Shown here: positions 44,774 to 54,104 of the stretch, piece by piece | Layout: each line of letters starts with the position of its first letter | Position numbering within the stretch: position 1 is the stretch's first letter | Source: Labrys okinawensis | GTDB taxonomy: Bacteria > Pseudomonadota > Alphaproteobacteria > Rhizobiales > Labraceae | DNA length: 64,000 nucleotides | Assembly: GCF_002982075.1 (NCBI RefSeq) | Contig: NZ_PUEJ01000002.1 | Coordinates: 248,001 to 312,000, forward strand | Direction: 5' to 3' | Notes under the pieces: generated by a model | What the model was told of the DNA's origin: nothing | Databases searched by the model: none | The model's input: the letters and a program-made list of their open reading frames with translations, nothing else | Program-made: the position numbers and the translations under genes

Positions 44774-44935
44774 AATGCGGTTCGCCTGTGCGTCAGCCGA
44801 GTTTGCACGACCTTTGTCATGGCCGGGCCTGACCCGGCTATCCCTCTATCATGCCCTCACCTGGTGGGGGCGGGATTGCCGGGTCGAGCCCGGCCATGAC
44901 AAATCGGAGTGCTTTCGGCTCAGATGAACTGCATT
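44774..44935. mobile_element. MITE-like palindromic element, copy 1
   Basis: A 162 bp imperfect palindrome. Its ends AATGCGGTTC and GAACTGCATT are near inverted repeats, and internal arms around TTTGTCATGGCCGGG and CCCGGCCATGACAAA are also inverted. It has the same layout and order as 49551-49715. It lies within the sugar-acid operon, between the SDR and dgoK genes. Confidence 0.65.
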
Positions 44936-44968
44936 TCGCCACCTGGCGCTCAACCGGATTGGACCAGC

Positions 44969-45841
44969 ATGACTTCTGAACTCATTGCCGTGGATTGGGG
45001 TACCAGCCGTTTCCGGGCCTATCGCCTCGATAGTGCCGGCAAGGTGCTCGACCGCGTCTCGGCGGAGGACGGCATGTCGACCGTCCCGGCCGGGGGTTTC
45101 GCGGGCGTGCTGGAACGCCATTGCGGCGCCTGGATGAAGGCGAGCCCCGATGCTCCGGTGCTGATGGCCGGCATGGTCGGCGCCCGCAATGGCTGGGCGG
45201 AGGCTGCCTATGCTCCCTGTCCCGCTTCGCCCAAGAGCCTGGCCGAGGCGCTGCTGCGGATCGACGACCGGATTTCGATCGTTCCCGGTGTGATCGCACA
45301 CGATGAAACGGGTCCGGATGTGATGCGCGGCGAGGAAACCCTGATCTTCGGCACCGATGTCCGCAACGGCCTGGTCTGCCTGCCCGGCACCCACTCCAAA
45401 TGGGCGCGGGTGGAGGACGGCGTCATCACCGGCTTTGCCACTTTCATGACCGGCGAGACCTATGCCCTCTATCGCCAGCACAGCCTGCTCGCCCGCCTCG
45501 CCGCCGAGCCCGAGGATCTCACCGGCTTCGACGACGGCCTGGAGGCGGCCACCGACGAGCGTGGCCTGCTGAACCGCCTGTTCCAGGCCCGTACCCGCGT
45601 GCTCGCCGGAGAGATGAGCGGCGAGAAAGTTGGCCCCTATCTCTCCGGCCTGCTGATCAATGCCGAGATCGAGGGCGCCTTCAAGCGCTATGGCGCCGAC
45701 CATCTCGTGACTCTGGTCGCTGACGGCGTGCTGGCCAAGCGCTATGTTTCGGCGCTGAGAGCCCGCGGCAGCGCCATCGAGATCATCGCGCCCGAACGTG
45801 CTTTCCTCGATGGTCTTTCCACCCTGGCCGCGGCTCGCTGA
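44969..45841 (+). CDS. dgoK: 2-dehydro-3-deoxygalactonokinase
   Basis: A 290-residue protein of the DgoK family: IAVDWGTSRFRAYRLDSAGK at the N-terminus, VLMAGMVGARNGW, LIFGTDVRNGLVCLPGTHSKW and ITGFATFMTGETYALYR. It phosphorylates 2-keto-3-deoxygalactonate with ATP in the De Ley-Doudoroff galactose/galactonate pathway. The ATG at 44969 is taken as start. The aldolase gene follows 35 bp later. Confidence 0.9.
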   Translation: MTSELIAVDWGTSRFRAYRLDSAGKVLDRVSAEDGMSTVPAGGFAGVLERHCGAWMKASPDAPVLMAGMVGARNGWAEAAYAPCPASPKSLAEALLRIDDRISIVPGVIAHDETGPDVMRGEETLIFGTDVRNGLVCLPGTHSKWARVEDGVITGFATFMTGETYALYRQHSLLARLAAEPEDLTGFDDGLEAATDERGLLNRLFQARTRVLAGEMSGEKVGPYLSGLLINAEIEGAFKRYGADHLVTLVADGVLAKRYVSALRARGSAIEIIAPERAFLDGLSTLAAAR

Positions 45842-45876
45842 TAGCCGGCCTCTTGAACCAACGACAAGGACAAACC

Positions 45877-46521
45877 ATGAGCCTCACACTCGCCTCCGCC
45901 CTGGCGCAGATGCCGCTGGTCGCCATTCTGCGCGGGGTCAAGCCGGATGAGGTGGAAGCCATCGCCGAGGCGATCGTCGCCGCCGGCATCCGTATCCTGG
46001 AAGTGCCGCTCAACTCGCCCGATCCCCTCACCTCCATCGGCCTACTCGCCCGCAGCCTCGCAGGGCGCGCCTTGGTGGGTGCGGGCACCGTGCTCACCGT
46101 CGAGGATGTCGCCGGGGTCGCCGAGGCGGGCGGCACGGTAATCGTCTCGCCCAACACCAATGTCGAGGTGATCCGGGCCAGCAAGGCGCGCGGCCTGCTG
46201 TCCCTTCCTGGCTTCTTCACACCGACAGAGGCTTTCGCCGCGCTGGATGCGGGAGCCGACGCGTTGAAGCTGTTCCCGGCCGAGATGGCTTCGCCGGCAG
46301 CCGTCAAGGCCATGCGCGCCGTGCTGCCGCGCAGCACCAAGCTGCTGGTGGTCGGCGGCGTCTCGCCCCAGACCATTCCGCCCTATCTCGCCGTCGGCGT
46401 CGACGGTTTCGGCGTGGGTTCGGACCTCTATTCCGCCGGCCGCGGCGCCGCCGAAGTCGGCGAGCGCGCAGCTGCCCTCACGGCCGCCATCCGGGCGCTC
46501 AACGGCGAGCGCACGGCCTGA
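45877..46521 (+). CDS. dgoA: 2-dehydro-3-deoxy-6-phosphogalactonate aldolase
   Basis: A 214-residue KDPG/KDPGal aldolase. Motifs include LVAILRGVKPDEVEAIAEAI, ILEVPLNSPDPLTSI, LVGAGTVLTVEDVAGV, IVSPNTN and ALKLFPAEMASPAAVKAM, which holds the Schiff-base lysine. It cleaves KDPGal to pyruvate and glyceraldehyde 3-phosphate, following directly on DgoK. The SPNTN and NSPDPL wording fits the galactonate aldolase group better than Eda. Confidence 0.9.
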   Translation: MSLTLASALAQMPLVAILRGVKPDEVEAIAEAIVAAGIRILEVPLNSPDPLTSIGLLARSLAGRALVGAGTVLTVEDVAGVAEAGGTVIVSPNTNVEVIRASKARGLLSLPGFFTPTEAFAALDAGADALKLFPAEMASPAAVKAMRAVLPRSTKLLVVGGVSPQTIPPYLAVGVDGFGVGSDLYSAGRGAAEVGERAAALTAAIRALNGERTA

Positions 46522-46597
46522 ACCTTTCCCGTCAAGGCCGAGTTGCGCGCCCCGCCTTTCCCGTTATGCTTTCCAAAACAATCGAGGAAACCGCCCT

Positions 46598-47500
46598 ATG
46601 ATCGTCGTGTTCGGTTCGCTTGGCGTGGACCTGGTCACCAATGTCAGCCACATCCCTCACCCCGGCGAAACCGTCCTGTGCGAAGGCTATTTCATGGTGC
46701 CCGGCGGCAAGGGTGCCAATCAGGCGGTGTCGGCGGCACGCGCCGGTTCGAAGACGGCCATCATCGGCTCCCGGGGCAATGATGGTTTTGCCGATCTAGC
46801 CCTTTCGGTGATGCGCGAAGCCGGTGTCGATGTCGCGCCGGTACTGCCGGTCGACAAACCGACCTGCGTCGCCCTGATCACGGTGGACGAGAAGGCCGAG
46901 AACGCCATCGTCGTCGCCTCCGGCGCCAACCAGGCCACGCGCGCCGAACAGCTGGAAGCTTTCGACCTCGCCGAGGGCGACATCGTGCTGCTGCAGCGCG
47001 AGATCCGCGACTCCGAGAATTTCGCCGCGATCAAGCATGCCAAGTCGCGCGGCGCCCGCATTGTCTTCAACGTGGCGCCGGCCGGCCCGCTCCCCGAGGA
47101 GATTCTCCGGCTGGTCGACGATCTCGTCGTCAACGAGCACGAAGCCCTGGTGGTCGCCAAGGCTGCCGGCATCGAAGCGACCGATCCGGTCGAGGCCACC
47201 CGTGTGATCAGCGAGCGCTTCGGCTGCGCCGGCATCGTCACGCTGGGCGCCGAAGGCGTGGTCGGCTGGAGCAAGGGCGCGCGCCACGCGGCGCCGGCCC
47301 TCAAGGTGACGCCCGTCGACACCACCGCCGCCGGCGACAGTTTCACAGGCGCCTATGCCGCCGCGCTCGACCAGGGCCTCGGCTTCGAGATCGCCCTGGC
47401 ACGCGGCGCCGCCAGCGGTTCCCTGGCCTGCACCCGGCCTGGCGCCCAGTCGTCGATCCCGACCAAAGCCGAGATCGACGACGCCCTGCGCCAATCGTGA
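46598..47500 (+). CDS. PfkB-family sugar kinase, ribokinase-like
   Basis: A 300-residue protein. It begins MIVVFGSLGVDLVTNVSHIP and contains the PfkB signatures GGKGANQAVSAARAG and DTTAAGDSFTGAYAAAL, with the catalytic aspartate near the C-terminus. Both are the wording of ribokinase. It lies 76 bp after dgoA and may be part of the same operon; the sugar substrate is not certain. Confidence 0.88.
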   Translation: MIVVFGSLGVDLVTNVSHIPHPGETVLCEGYFMVPGGKGANQAVSAARAGSKTAIIGSRGNDGFADLALSVMREAGVDVAPVLPVDKPTCVALITVDEKAENAIVVASGANQATRAEQLEAFDLAEGDIVLLQREIRDSENFAAIKHAKSRGARIVFNVAPAGPLPEEILRLVDDLVVNEHEALVVAKAAGIEATDPVEATRVISERFGCAGIVTLGAEGVVGWSKGARHAAPALKVTPVDTTAAGDSFTGAYAAALDQGLGFEIALARGAASGSLACTRPGAQSSIPTKAEIDDALRQS

Positions 47501-47789
47501 CCTGAAAACGGGCAGGCGCGACGCGTTCCTCCAGGAACGCAAGTGCAGGGCTCCCCTTGTCGCCACGGCGCTGGCGTGGTACCCGCGCGCTGGCTCAGCG
47601 GCCAGTCACGATCGGGCTGCCGCTGGATTGTGATTCCTAGAGTATGGTGTGTCCGAGCCGGAATGCGCCTTGCCCTAGCCCTTTGTTCCGATGCGTCGTT
47701 GCCCGGCTCGGCGGCCTTGCCGAGCCACGAGATGCCCCGGAACGCTTTTTCCTTCGGCCCAAGGGCTGCACACCCATAAGGAACCTGAC

Positions 47790-48272
47790 ATGGCGAACGA
47801 ACAGCAGAACGGCCCCGAAGAGGCGCAGGAAATCCAGCCCTCCCTCAACGTGCTGGCGCAATATATCAAGGACCTCTCCTTCGAGAATCCCAACGCGCCG
47901 CGCTCGCTCGGCAACCTGCAGAACTCGCCGCAGATCCAGCTCACCGTCAACGTCAACGGCAAGCCGCTGGGCGGCGCCGACTATGAAGTCGAGCTGTCGA
48001 TCGAAGGAGGCGCCGGCGAAGGCGCCAACACCCTGTTCAAGTTCGAGCTGCTCTATGGCGCGGTGATCCGCCTCGGCGGCATCCCCGAAGAGAACATCCA
48101 CGCGATGGTGATGATCGAAGGTCCGCGCCTGCTCTTCCCCTTCGCGCGCCAGATCATTGCCGACTGCACCCGCAATGGCGGCTTCCCGCCCCTGATGATC
48201 GACCCGATCGATTTCGTGGCGCTCTATCGCAACCGCCTCGCCCAGAGCCAGCCGACCGTCGGCCAGGCCTGA
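47790..48272 (+). CDS. secB: Protein-export chaperone SecB
   Basis: A 160-residue protein with the SecB pattern: LNVLAQYIKDLSFENPNAPR, VNVNGKPLGGADYEVELSIE and LLFPFARQIIADCTRNGGFPPLMIDPIDF. It forms tetramers that hold unfolded preproteins and hand them to SecA. In alphaproteobacteria it typically lies near dnaQ, as here. The ATG at 47790 follows a TAAGGAACCTGAC site. Confidence 0.96.
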   Translation: MANEQQNGPEEAQEIQPSLNVLAQYIKDLSFENPNAPRSLGNLQNSPQIQLTVNVNGKPLGGADYEVELSIEGGAGEGANTLFKFELLYGAVIRLGGIPEENIHAMVMIEGPRLLFPFARQIIADCTRNGGFPPLMIDPIDFVALYRNRLAQSQPTVGQA

Positions 48273-48731
48273 TCGTCGCGAACTGCGAAACTCTCCTGGA
48301 CAGGTCCGGCGGCGCGCACCCGATGCGCCGCCTGGGGTCCTTTTGAAACAGGCGCCCTTCCCGATCGGTTTTCGATCATCCGGCCGCGCCCCATTCCCGC
48401 CGCCACGGAACAAGTCGCGGCGATCCTCAGCCTCATGTCCCTGACCGGCAGCGATACCGGCTGCGAGAAGCCGATGGACGACATCCCCGCAAGCCGTTCC
48501 GGTTTCGGCCAGCTCGACTCGGACAACCAGCGATTTTGGCGCGAGGGTCGCGAGGGTCTGGGCTACGCCCTGTCCCCGTCGGCGACTGATGCCCCCGAAT
48601 ATACTGACACGTCACCAAGATGCTCATCGGCGCCGGTACGCTGAGAGGAAGAGAGTCGACACCGGTTCACCGTAAGGCTGGACATTGGAACGGTTCTTCC
48701 CTCTCATACCCCGTCATGGAGTTGACCCGGC
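48273..48731. other. Intergenic region after secB
   Basis: Apart from the secB terminator at its start, I see no gene or repeat. Short frames in this 459 bp stretch have no protein-like sequence or ribosome sites. Confidence 0.5.
48308..48344 (+). terminator. Rho-independent terminator of secB
   Basis: GGCGGCGC-N9-GCGCCGCC is a perfect 8 bp stem; TTTT follows after TGGGGTCC. It lies 35 bp after the secB stop. Confidence 0.65.
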
Positions 48732-49190
48732 ATGCCTGGAAACCTTGCAAGACCCGCTTCCAAACGACCGCAGCGGCACTTTCGAACAGGTTTTGCCGTC
48801 ATACTCGGCCTGCTGCTTGTTCCAACGGATGGAAGGGCGGTGCTGCCAGCGTCCCCCCAATTGGAACGGGAGAGCCGGAACGCCCTGGTGAAGGCGCTCG
48901 GCGAGGCCGGTATTTCCGAAACCGGCAGCTCCGCCGTGCTGAACACGCTATTGTCGGTGCTGGGCACGGAGCCGGCGGCCCGGCAATATCGCTACAGCGA
49001 ACCCTATCCGCAGCTGCCCGACGTAACCGCTACCTCGGTGCCCGCCGAACCGGACTGCGCCAGGGTGAAATTGACCGCCTTGCCCAAGACGGAACCAAGA
49101 CGCCCGGTGATGCTGCACGGTCTTTATTGTCTGGCGGACAGGGCTAGCTACACTTGGCGTGGCCGTTCCCTGCAGGTCGAACCCCGCTGA
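48732..49190 (+). CDS. Hypothetical small exported protein
   Basis: A 152-residue protein with a basic N-terminus, a hydrophobic stretch TGFAVILGLLLVPTDGRAVLP that looks like a signal or membrane anchor, and a C-terminus with two cysteines (PDCARVK and LYCLADRASYTWRGR) and short repeats of surface-lipoprotein-like type. No known family is recognised. It stands alone between secB and dnaQ. Confidence 0.45.
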   Translation: MPGNLARPASKRPQRHFRTGFAVILGLLLVPTDGRAVLPASPQLERESRNALVKALGEAGISETGSSAVLNTLLSVLGTEPAARQYRYSEPYPQLPDVTATSVPAEPDCARVKLTALPKTEPRRPVMLHGLYCLADRASYTWRGRSLQVEPR

Positions 49191-49538
49191 AGCTTCTCAC
49201 CAGGACCGGCTCTTCCCAGGGAAACGTGTCTTCGATGGCTTGGACTTTTTGCAACCCAGCATGAGATCGCAGGAAGCAGGTGGCATCGGCCCGGCCGGTG
49301 CTGCAGATCTTGAGAAAACCCGCTTCTCGGATCTGCACCATGACGATGCCGGTTATTTCCAATTGCCCGATGGGGTCCATCGAATGGGGGCTGTTGCTCG
49401 CCCTCTCGTTGCCGTGGGCGGGTCCTTCTTCTTCAGCTGAAGCATTTCGCCGAGATGGCCTTGGTCGGCCTGGCGTTGATTGCGATCGACGGGTGTCGCG
49501 TCGGGCGCCTGCGTACGGCGTGAGGCGAGAAGAAGGCT

Positions 49539-49728
49539 GGTCTTCAGACCAATGCGGTTCACCTAAGCGTCTTTGAGTTTGCTCGACCTTTGTCATAGCC
49601 GGGCTTGACCCGGCAATCCAGCCTGGATCTCAACGTTGCGCCTGCGGCTTCCGGATAGCCGGGTCAAGCTCGGCTATGACAATCGGCAGCGTTTCCTCCT
49701 TAAGTGAACCGCATTGGGTCTTCAGACC
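49539..49728. repeat. 12 bp direct repeats flanking MITE copy 2
   Basis: GGTCTTCAGACC occurs at 49539-49550 and again at 49717-49728, just outside the MITE-like element. The same motif is part of the core of the repeat at 1531-1618. The pair may be a target duplication or two units of a pre-existing REP-like sequence. Confidence 0.55.
49551..49715. mobile_element. MITE-like palindromic element, copy 2
   Basis: A 165 bp imperfect palindrome starting AATGCGGTTC and ending GAACCGCATT, with internal arms CTTTGTCATAGCCGGG and CCGGGTCAAGCTCGG. It has the same layout as 44774-44935, contains no gene and lies 31 bp beyond the dnaQ stop. Confidence 0.7.
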
Positions 49729-49746
49729 GTTATTCCGGCGACCCCG

Positions 49747-50436
49747 TCACGGTGCATATTTCTTCCACAGAGCGTTCTCGCCCAGACCGGTGATGAAAGC
49801 CTCATGGGCGGCCAGTTCCTCGGGCCGGATGCGCGAGGGCAGCGCCTTGGGGCGCGGTCTGACCGTGCCGCCGCCGGCGCGGGCGATAATGGCGGCGGAG
49901 GCCGAGGCCAGGCTGAGCGCCGTCTGGCGTCCGCCGGTCAGCTCGATATAGACCTCGGCCAGGATCTCGGCGTCGAGCAAGGCGCCATGCTTGACGCGCT
50001 TGGAATTGTCGATGCCGTAGCGCTGGCAGAGCTCGTCGAGCGAGGCACGCGCGCCGGGATGCTTGCGCCGCGCCATGGCCAGGGTATCGATGACCCGATC
50101 CATCGCCAGGGCGGCCAGGTTGACCCGCTTCAGCTCCGCATTGAGGAATCGCATGTCGAAGCCGGCATTATGGATGACGAGATGGGCGTCACCGACGAAA
50201 TCGACGAATTCCTGGGCGAGTTCGGCGAAAAGCGGTTTGTCGGAGAGGAATTCGGCGGAAAGCCCATGCACGTTGAAGGCTTCCACCGGCATGTCGCGCT
50301 CGGGATTGAAATATTTGTGCCAGGTGGCGCCGGTTGGATTGCGGTCGATCATCTCGACGCAGCCGATCTCGACCAGCCGGTGCCCTTCATTGGGATCGAG
50401 GCCGGTGGTTTCGGTATCGAGGATGATCTCGCGCAT
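49747..50436 (-). CDS. dnaQ: DNA polymerase III epsilon subunit (proofreading exonuclease)
   Basis: A 229-residue protein with the three exonuclease motifs: Exo I LDTETTGLD, Exo II VIHNAGFDMRFLNAEL, and Exo III HGALLDAEILAEVY. The region after residue 175 is the alanine/glycine-rich link that binds the alpha subunit. It removes mismatched nucleotides during replication. It is the last gene of the leftward coaE-dnaQ group, separated from coaE by a 99 bp palindrome. Confidence 0.95.
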   Translation of the reverse strand: MREIILDTETTGLDPNEGHRLVEIGCVEMIDRNPTGATWHKYFNPERDMPVEAFNVHGLSAEFLSDKPLFAELAQEFVDFVGDAHLVIHNAGFDMRFLNAELKRVNLAALAMDRVIDTLAMARRKHPGARASLDELCQRYGIDNSKRVKHGALLDAEILAEVYIELTGGRQTALSLASASAAIIARAGGGTVRPRPKALPSRIRPEELAAHEAFITGLGENALWKKYAP

Positions 50437-50469
50437 TTAGGGTCCGTCGTCAGCTATGGTTTGGAATTT

Positions 50470-50568
50470 GATGAGGTCAAAAGTGGTCAGATGGGAGGAC
50501 AGAGCGTAGCCAAGACTTTCGTCTTGGCAAGCGAAGCGACGCTGCAGATGACCATTTTTCACCTCATC
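50470..50568. repeat. 99 bp palindromic element between coaE and dnaQ
   Basis: The outer arms (GATGAGGTCAAAAGTGGTCA and its partner TGACCATTTTTCACCTCATC) match with two mismatches over 20 bp; the centre is a perfect 8 bp hairpin GCCAAGAC-TTTC-GTCTTGGC. Its size is similar to the rhizobial RIME and Brucella Bru-RS elements; this is a size comparison, not a match. Confidence 0.65.
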
Positions 50569-50571
50569 GCC

Positions 50572-51165
50572 TCAGGCGGTGGAGGAGAGGGCCGCGATTA
50601 TGGCATCCACCTGACTCTGGGCAAAGTCGAGACCCTTGCTTGAATCGATGATGAAATGGGCACGGCGGCGCTTTTCCACATCCGGCACCTGGCGGGCCAG
50701 GATCACGGCGAACCGTTCCTCGTCCATGCCGGGGCGCGCCATCACGCGCTCGCGCTGGATGCGGGCCGGAGCGGACACCACCGCAACAGCCCGGCAGCGC
50801 CGCTCGCCGCCGGTTTCATAAAGCAGGGGAATGTCGAGCACGGCGAGGTTCGCACCTTTGGCGCGAGCCGCGGCCAGGAACTCCTGTTCTGCGGCATGGA
50901 CGAGCGGATGTACGATCGTCTCGAGGGTGCGCATCGCCTCGGCATTGCCGAATACCTGTCGGCCGAGCTTGGCGCGGTCGATCACCCCGTCCACCGACAC
51001 CCCCGGAAAGGCGGCCTCGACGGCTGCCACGGCGGGGCCGGCATAGAGGCGGTGGACCGTGGCATCGGCGTCATGCACGGGAATGCCGCGCGCCCGGAAC
51101 ATCGCCGCCGTCGCCGACTTGCCCATGCCGATCGAGCCGGTCAAGCCAAGGATGAAGGTCATCAT
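50572..51165 (-). CDS. coaE: Dephospho-CoA kinase
   Basis: A 197-residue P-loop kinase starting [19 protein letters not shown], with [20 protein letters not shown] and [20 protein letters not shown] as in CoaE. It phosphorylates dephospho-CoA at the 3' hydroxyl, the last step of coenzyme A synthesis. It lies upstream of dnaQ in the conserved alphaproteobacterial order. The next ATG is one codon in, so the start may be 51165 or 51162. Confidence 0.95.
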   Translation of the reverse strand: MMTFILGLTGSIGMGKSATAAMFRARGIPVHDADATVHRLYAGPAVAAVEAAFPGVSVDGVIDRAKLGRQVFGNAEAMRTLETIVHPLVHAAEQEFLAAARAKGANLAVLDIPLLYETGGERRCRAVAVVSAPARIQRERVMARPGMDEERFAVILARQVPDVEKRRRAHFIIDSSKGLDFAQSQVDAIIAALSSTA

Positions 51166-51253
51166 CGCCTCCAGGGGGACGGGCGTCCACCCGCATCGTG
51201 ATCACATTGGGGCACTGGCAGAGATCACCAGCAACGCCTACGCCCCAAAAATC

Positions 51254-52087
51254 CTACGCTTTCGCCTCGATGTCCGCCAGCACCAGCGCTCGCAATTGCG
51301 GAGTCACCTCGGGCCTGGCGCCGAACCAGCGCTCGAAGCCGGGAACGGCCTGGTGCAGGAGCATGCCGAGCCCGTCCACCGTGGCGAGCCCGGCCCGCCG
51401 GGCCGCGGCGAGCAGGGGCGTCTCCAGCGGCACATAAACGATGTCGGTCACCAGCGCCGATCGGGGCAGGCGCGAGAGATCGAGCTCGAGCGGCGGCTGG
51501 TCTTTCATGCCGAGCGAAGTGGTGTTAACCAGGAGATCGGCCCCCTCGAGGGCAGCCTCGGCCTGATCCCAGGCCAGGGCCTTCACCTTCTGGCCGAAAT
51601 GGCGAGCCAGGGCCTCGGCGCGCTCCACCGTGCGATTGATCAGCAGGATCTCGCCGGCGCCACGCTGGATGAGGCCATGGAGAATGGCTCGGGACGCGCC
51701 GCCGGCGCCGAGCACCACCGCCCGCCGCAGACTATCGCCCCAGCCCGGCGCTTCCTGGTCGAGATTGGCCAGAAAACCCGCCACGTCGGTATTCATGCCC
51801 TTGAGCTTGCCGGCTTCGAACCAGAGCGTGTTGGCGGCTTCGAGATCGCGCGCGACAGGATCGTCCACGCTCGCGAGGCGGAAGGCCGCCTCCTTGTGCG
51901 GCACCGTCACGTTTCCGCCGACGAAGCCCCGGTCGGCCAGAGTCGTGACGAAGGTCTCGAAAGCCGCCGGTTCCACGGCGATGCGCTCATAGCTGCCCTG
52001 AATGCCGAGTTCCTTCAGCCAGAAGCCGTGAATCAGCGGCGAACGCGAATGGGCGATGGGATAGCCGACGACGAAGGCGCGTTTCAT
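51254..52087 (-). CDS. aroE: Shikimate dehydrogenase
   Basis: A 277-residue protein with the AroE pattern: [32 protein letters not shown] (catalytic lysine), [16 protein letters not shown] (NADP site) and [20 protein letters not shown]. It reduces 3-dehydroshikimate in aromatic amino acid synthesis. It lies in the conserved order maf-aroE-coaE-dnaQ on the reverse strand. Confidence 0.96.
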   Translation of the reverse strand: MKRAFVVGYPIAHSRSPLIHGFWLKELGIQGSYERIAVEPAAFETFVTTLADRGFVGGNVTVPHKEAAFRLASVDDPVARDLEAANTLWFEAGKLKGMNTDVAGFLANLDQEAPGWGDSLRRAVVLGAGGASRAILHGLIQRGAGEILLINRTVERAEALARHFGQKVKALAWDQAEAALEGADLLVNTTSLGMKDQPPLELDLSRLPRSALVTDIVYVPLETPLLAAARRAGLATVDGLGMLLHQAVPGFERWFGARPEVTPQLRALVLADIEAKA

Positions 52088-52105
52088 GGCATGTCCTGTA
52101 AAGGT

Positions 52106-52747
52106 TCAGGCAGTCGCAAGGCCCCGCTCGCGCAGCGCGGCGAGCAAAGGCAGCAGGGGAAGGCCGAGAATGGTGAAATAATCGCCCTCGATCGCCTCGA
52201 ACAGGGTCACGCCCAATCCTTCGAGCTGGTAGCAACCGACGCTGCCCAGGATGCCCTCGCCCGCGCGGTCCAGATAGTCGTCGAGAAAGGCATCGGAGAA
52301 GTTGCGCATGGTCAAGCGGGCGCTGGCAACCCCGCTGGCGACGACTTCGCCGTCCCGTGCCAGCGCATAGGCGGCATGGAGTTCGTGGCACCGTCCCCGC
52401 AAGGCGAGGAGCTTGTCGCGGGCCTGTGCCAACGTCGCCACCTTTGAAAAGCGCTGCTCGCCCATGGCCATGGTCTGATCGGCACCAATCACCACGGCAC
52501 CCGGCTCGGCTCGGGAAACGGCGAGGGCCTTCTCGCGGGCAAGCGCCTCGGCGACCCGGTCGGGAGCCAGATTGTCCGCCTGCCATCGACGTTCGAAGCC
52601 GCGCTCGTCGATCGACGCCGGAATGGTCTCGATCGCGAGCCCGGCTGCTCGCAGCATATCGCCGCGAATGGCGGATTTGGACGCCAGCACGAAGCGCGGC
52701 GGCGCTCCCGTGGCTTTATCCCGCAGCTGAGCGTCAACTTTTTTCAT
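52106..52747 (-). CDS. maf: Maf family nucleotide pyrophosphatase
   Basis: A 213-residue protein: FVLASKSAIRGDMLRAAGLA, VVIGADQTMAMGEQRFSK and LEGLGVTLFEAIEGDYFTILGLPL are Maf motifs. Such proteins hydrolyse non-canonical nucleoside triphosphates and have been linked to septum control. It is 18 bp upstream of aroE, so the two are co-transcribed. In this window maf is separated from ppsR by the potABCD block. Confidence 0.93.
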   Translation of the reverse strand: MKKVDAQLRDKATGAPPRFVLASKSAIRGDMLRAAGLAIETIPASIDERGFERRWQADNLAPDRVAEALAREKALAVSRAEPGAVVIGADQTMAMGEQRFSKVATLAQARDKLLALRGRCHELHAAYALARDGEVVASGVASARLTMRNFSDAFLDDYLDRAGEGILGSVGCYQLEGLGVTLFEAIEGDYFTILGLPLLPLLAALRERGLATA

Positions 52748-52976
52748 TCGTCTGAAAATCCCGTTTTCCGCCCTGCCTTAGCAGCCCATCCGGCATTTGC
52801 GTAGGGGAACGGTCAAAAATGCCGCGTGATCGCTGCTTTGCGCCGCAGGGATCGCCTAAAAATCCTGCATATCCTACCGTTGCAAACTGCCGGATATTGT
52901 GATCACATTATCAAAAGCCAAGAAAAATGAACCGAGACGAGCCTGGCCGCGAGCCATGGCAGATGAGGGGTTGTGC

Positions 52977-54104
52977 GTGCCGGACGGAACGGTTGTCAAT
53001 TCAATCGAAGTTCGCGATGTGCGGAAGGTTTTCGGCGCTGGCGAGAATGCCTTCGTCGCTCTGGATACGGTAAGCGTATCCATTCGCCAGAATGAGTTCT
53101 TCACCCTGCTCGGGCCGTCGGGCTGCGGCAAGACCACGCTGCTGCGCCTGATCGCCGGGTTCGACTTTCCCACATCCGGGCAGATCCTGCTCTATGGCGA
53201 GGATATTGCCGGTCTGCCGCCCTTCAAGCGGCCAGTGAACACAGTATTCCAGAGCTATGCGCTCTTCCCGCACATGTCGGTGGCCGAGAATATCGGCTTC
53301 GGTCTGGAGATGCTCGGCAAGCCTAAATCCGAAATCGGCGCCCGCGTCGCCCAGATGCTGCGCCTGGTGCGCATGGAGCACCTCGCCGACCGCAAGACCA
53401 GCCAGATCTCCGGCGGCCAGCAGCAGCGCGTCGCCCTCGCCCGCGCCCTGGCGCCCCAGCCCAAGGTGCTGCTGCTCGACGAACCCCTGTCGGCCCTCGA
53501 CTACAAGCTGCGCAAGGAAATGCAGCTCGAATTGAAGCGCCTGCAGCACGAGACCGGCATCACCTTCATCTTCGTCACCCATGACCAGGAGGAAGCCCTG
53601 GCCATGTCGGACCGTATCGCGGTGATGTCGTCGGGGCGGATCCTGCAGGTGGGCGCCCCACGCGAGATCTATGACACGCCGGCCGAGCGCTTCGTCGCCG
53701 AGTTCATCGGCGAGACCAATTTCATAGAGACCGATTTTCTCGGCCGCGACGGTGCCCAGGCCCGCGTCAAACTGCCCTCGGGACGTGAGATCCGCGCCGG
53801 CCTCAGCGACGGGCACCAGCCCGCCGACAAGACCTGGCTGGTGGTCCGCCCCGAACATGCCCAGCTCACCGGCGCCGAGGGCGCACTCCTGGCCGGCACG
53901 GTGGAGAATGTCGTCTATCTCGGTACCGATACGCATTTTCACCTGCGTCTCGACCACGGCCCCCGCTTCACCGTGCGCCGGCAGAATACCAGCGCCCAGG
54001 CCGCGGGCCATCACGCTTCCGCCGGCTCGAACGAGAGCTTCCAGCCGGGCCAGCGCGCCGGCGTCACCTTCGCCGAAGGCACAGCCCGGGTGTTGAGGGA
54101 CTGA
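52977..54104 (+). CDS. potA: ABC importer ATPase, second polyamine-type system
   Basis: About 375 residues. Walker [12 protein letters not shown]-loop in [18 protein letters not shown], signature [18 protein letters not shown], Walker [16 protein letters not shown]-loop [15 protein letters not shown], then a TOBE domain ([14 protein letters not shown]). The GTG at 52977 has a GAGGGG site; an in-frame ATG at 52956 and a GTG at 52899 are alternatives. The next permease gene overlaps its stop by one base (TGATG). Confidence 0.9.
   Translation: MPDGTVVNSIEVRDVRKVFGAGENAFVALDTVSVSIRQNEFFTLLGPSGCGKTTLLRLIAGFDFPTSGQILLYGEDIAGLPPFKRPVNTVFQSYALFPHMSVAENIGFGLEMLGKPKSEIGARVAQMLRLVRMEHLADRKTSQISGGQQQRVALARALAPQPKVLLLDEPLSALDYKLRKEMQLELKRLQHETGITFIFVTHDQEEALAMSDRIAVMSSGRILQVGAPREIYDTPAERFVAEFIGETNFIETDFLGRDGAQARVKLPSGREIRAGLSDGHQPADKTWLVVRPEHAQLTGAEGALLAGTVENVVYLGTDTHFHLRLDHGPRFTVRRQNTSAQAAGHHASAGSNESFQPGQRAGVTFAEGTARVLRD

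Larger units (their letters stand above)
49191..49746. other. Intergenic region between the exported-protein gene and dnaQ
   Basis: Its second half is occupied by the MITE-like element at 49551-49715 and its flanking repeats. Between 49191 and 49530 no gene is convincing. Confidence 0.5.

Noticed and set aside
49144-49596. Reverse-strand frame between the exported-protein gene and dnaQ
   Set aside because: Runs through the MITE-like element and has no protein-like features.
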